DNA of 7,314 nucleotides, taken from assembly GCA_018659505.1 (NCBI GenBank), contig JABJMI010000052.1, forward strand, positions 1-7,314. The letters run 5' to 3'. The DNA comes from Planctomicrobium sp. (GTDB lineage: Bacteria > Planctomycetota > Planctomycetia > Planctomycetales > Planctomycetaceae). The notes under the pieces were generated by a model. It was not told the DNA's origin. It did no database searches and saw only the letters and a program-made list of their open reading frames with translations. Shown one piece after another: positions 5,881 through 7,314 of the stretch. Made by a program: the position numbers and the translations under genes. Position 1 is the first letter of the stretch. Each line of letters starts with the position of its first letter.

Positions 5881-7296
5881 TCAGGCGAGAATCTTTTGAA
5901 CGACATCACCGTGTACGTCGGTCAGTCGATAATATCGACCTTGGTGTTTGAAAGTGAGTCGCTGATGATCGATGCCCATACAGTGCATCAGGGTCGCTTG
6001 CAGGTCGTGAACATGTACGGGATCGCTGGTGATGTTGTACGAAAAATCGTCGGTCTCACCATAAACAATTCCCGGCTTAACACCTCCGCCAGCCATCCAA
6101 ATGCTAAAGCAACGCGGATGATGATCACGACCGTAATTGGTCTCAGTCAGTTCTCCTTGGCAGTAGACCGTGCGACCGAATTCACCGCCCCAGACGACGA
6201 GCGTGTCGTCTAGCAGTCCGCGTTGTTTGAGATCCGTAATCAGTGCGGCTGAAGCCTGATCGACATCCTGGCATTGCTTGCTGATGTGGTCGGGCAGGTT
6301 GCCGTGTTGATCCCAGCCACGGTGATAAAGCTGAATGAAACGGACTCCGCGTTCCGCCAGACGTCGAGCCAGCAGGCAATTGGCTGCGTAGCTGCCCGGT
6401 CGCCGGGCGTCTTCGCCGTACAAGTCGAAAGTCGCTGCGGTCTCTTGAGAGAAGTCGGTCAGTTCCGGAACCGACGATTGCATCCGGAATGCCATTTCGT
6501 ATTGAGCGATGCGGGCGTTGGTTTCGGGATCGCCCAGTTCCTGAAGCAGTTGTTGGTTGAGTTCTCCGATTCCATCCAGCATGTCGCGCCGCATCTCTCT
6601 CGAAACCCCAGCCGGGTTAGACAAATACAAAACTGGATCGCTCGTGCCGCGTAGTTTGACACCCTGATGTTTCGATGGCAGAAAGCCGTTCCCCCACAAA
6701 CGGCTGAGCAGCCCCTGAGCTGCGGGCAATCCACTCCCTCTCGAAGTCATGACGACAAACGCAGGCAATTCTTCGTTCTCCGCTCCCAGCCCGTAGCTGG
6801 CCCACGCTCCAAAGCTGGCCCGGCCTGGCTGTTGGCTGCCGGTCTGCATGAGAGTGATCGCCGGGTCGTGGTTAATGGCAGGCGTGTGCATCGATTTGAC
6901 GATGCACAGGTCGTCCACAATACCGCCCAAATGTGGCAGTAACTCGCTGACCCACGCTCCCGATTGACCGCAGCGAGTAAACTTGAAACGGGACTGTGCG
7001 ATAGGAAAGCTCGTTTGGCCTGACGTCATTCCTGTAAGCCGTTGCCCCTGTCGCACGGAGTCGGGCAGTTCTGTCTTATGGAGTTTTGACAGGCCCGGTT
7101 TGTAATCAAGCGTTTCCAGTTGTGAAGGCGCTCCACTTTGAAACAGGTAAATGATTCTCTTAGCGCGCGGCGCGAAATGTAGACCGCCGAAAGCGGGAGA
7201 CAATTGCGAGAGCGCGGCAGCCCCAAGTCCCATAGCACTGCGCGAGAGAAAATGCCGACGATTGAGCAGCGAACTGTATTCTTGCAAAGGGTTCAT
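5881..7296 (-). CDS. DUF1501 family protein, Tat-exported, alkaline phosphatase/sulfatase-like fold
   Basis: A complete 471-aa protein, the usual length for planctomycete DUF1501 members. The N-terminus has a twin-arginine signal, [21 protein letters not shown] (R13, R14 plus a hydrophobic stretch), predicting folded export by Tat. Family landmarks follow in order: [23 protein letters not shown] (45-67), the [13 protein letters not shown] region (141-153), [22 protein letters not shown] (316-337), [14 protein letters not shown] (363-376), [23 protein letters not shown] (387-409) and the C-terminal [16 protein letters not shown]. The WDQH, GGEFGRT and GRDHHP residues match the metal-site positions of the sulfatase/alkaline phosphatase superfamily; the substrate is unknown. 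In this phylum the gene usually follows a DUF1549/DUF1553 cytochrome-domain gene, which would lie beyond the right edge. The start is fixed by two in-frame TGA codons at 7309-7314; one of them may also end the upstream gene. No strong Shine-Dalgarno is visible. Confidence 0.93.
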   Translation of the reverse strand: MNPLQEYSSLLNRRHFLSRSAMGLGAAALSQLSPAFGGLHFAPRAKRIIYLFQSGAPSQLETLDYKPGLSKLHKTELPDSVRQGQRLTGMTSGQTSFPIAQSRFKFTRCGQSGAWVSELLPHLGGIVDDLCIVKSMHTPAINHDPAITLMQTGSQQPGRASFGAWASYGLGAENEELPAFVVMTSRGSGLPAAQGLLSRLWGNGFLPSKHQGVKLRGTSDPVLYLSNPAGVSREMRRDMLDGIGELNQQLLQELGDPETNARIAQYEMAFRMQSSVPELTDFSQETAATFDLYGEDARRPGSYAANCLLARRLAERGVRFIQLYHRGWDQHGNLPDHISKQCQDVDQASAALITDLKQRGLLDDTLVVWGGEFGRTVYCQGELTETNYGRDHHPRCFSIWMAGGGVKPGIVYGETDDFSYNITSDPVHVHDLQATLMHCMGIDHQRLTFKHQGRYYRLTDVHGDVVQKILA

Positions 7297-7314
7297 CGAT
7301 TGATCGCTTCATCA

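Noticed and set aside
5863..5885. Possible terminator hairpin between the convergent genes
   Set aside because: Only four or five weak base pairs (TTGA/TCAA) can form, and there is no T-run after them.
6274..6654. Plus-strand open frame of 126 codons opposite the DUF1501 gene
   Set aside because: It is a shadow of the conserved DUF1501 frame and has no domain-like features.

Overview
The window looks like chromosomal DNA from a planctomycete (Planctomycetota), probably marine or freshwater and of moderate GC. Three things point there: a Tat-exported DUF1501 protein, an ECF-type sigma factor directly followed by a very large membrane Ser/Thr kinase carrying a zinc-finger anti-sigma-like N-terminus, and a secreted extracellular-type protein of the kind abundant in that phylum. 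The genus cannot be set from the sequence alone. No RNA gene, CRISPR array, insertion sequence or integrase is visible.

Layout. (1) 1-456, minus strand: the N-terminal 152 codons of a secreted protein that runs off the left edge. The last 52 bases at the edge form a perfect palindrome that looks like a fold-back or contig-end artefact. (2) 457-932: AT-rich divergent intergenic region with a long imperfect hairpin (669-718). (3) 933-1526, plus: an ECF-like sigma factor of 197 aa. (4) 1608-5363, plus: a kinase of 1251 aa with zinc finger, kinase, transmembrane segment and a long outer region. (5) 5305-5862, plus, in the +1 frame: a degenerate trypsin-like domain that reads as the missing C-terminus of the kinase, so the kinase frame appears broken by a single indel between about 5301 and 5337. 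Repaired, the protein would be about 1417 aa. (6) 5881-7296, minus: a complete DUF1501 protein, convergent with the kinase and 18 bp from it.

How the genes work together (inference). The sigma factor and kinase form a two-gene regulatory unit. The kinase has an anti-sigma-like zinc finger and a kinase domain on the cytoplasmic side, one membrane span, and outside it a series of domains: an all-beta planctomycete-type module, a SecD P1-head-like module, an OB-fold-like module and a trypsin-like pseudoprotease. This suggests that an external or periplasmic signal controls sigma activity through phosphorylation and/or sequestration. The DUF1501 gene belongs to a separate unit entering from the right edge, probably downstream of a DUF1549/DUF1553 cytochrome-type partner that lies outside the window.
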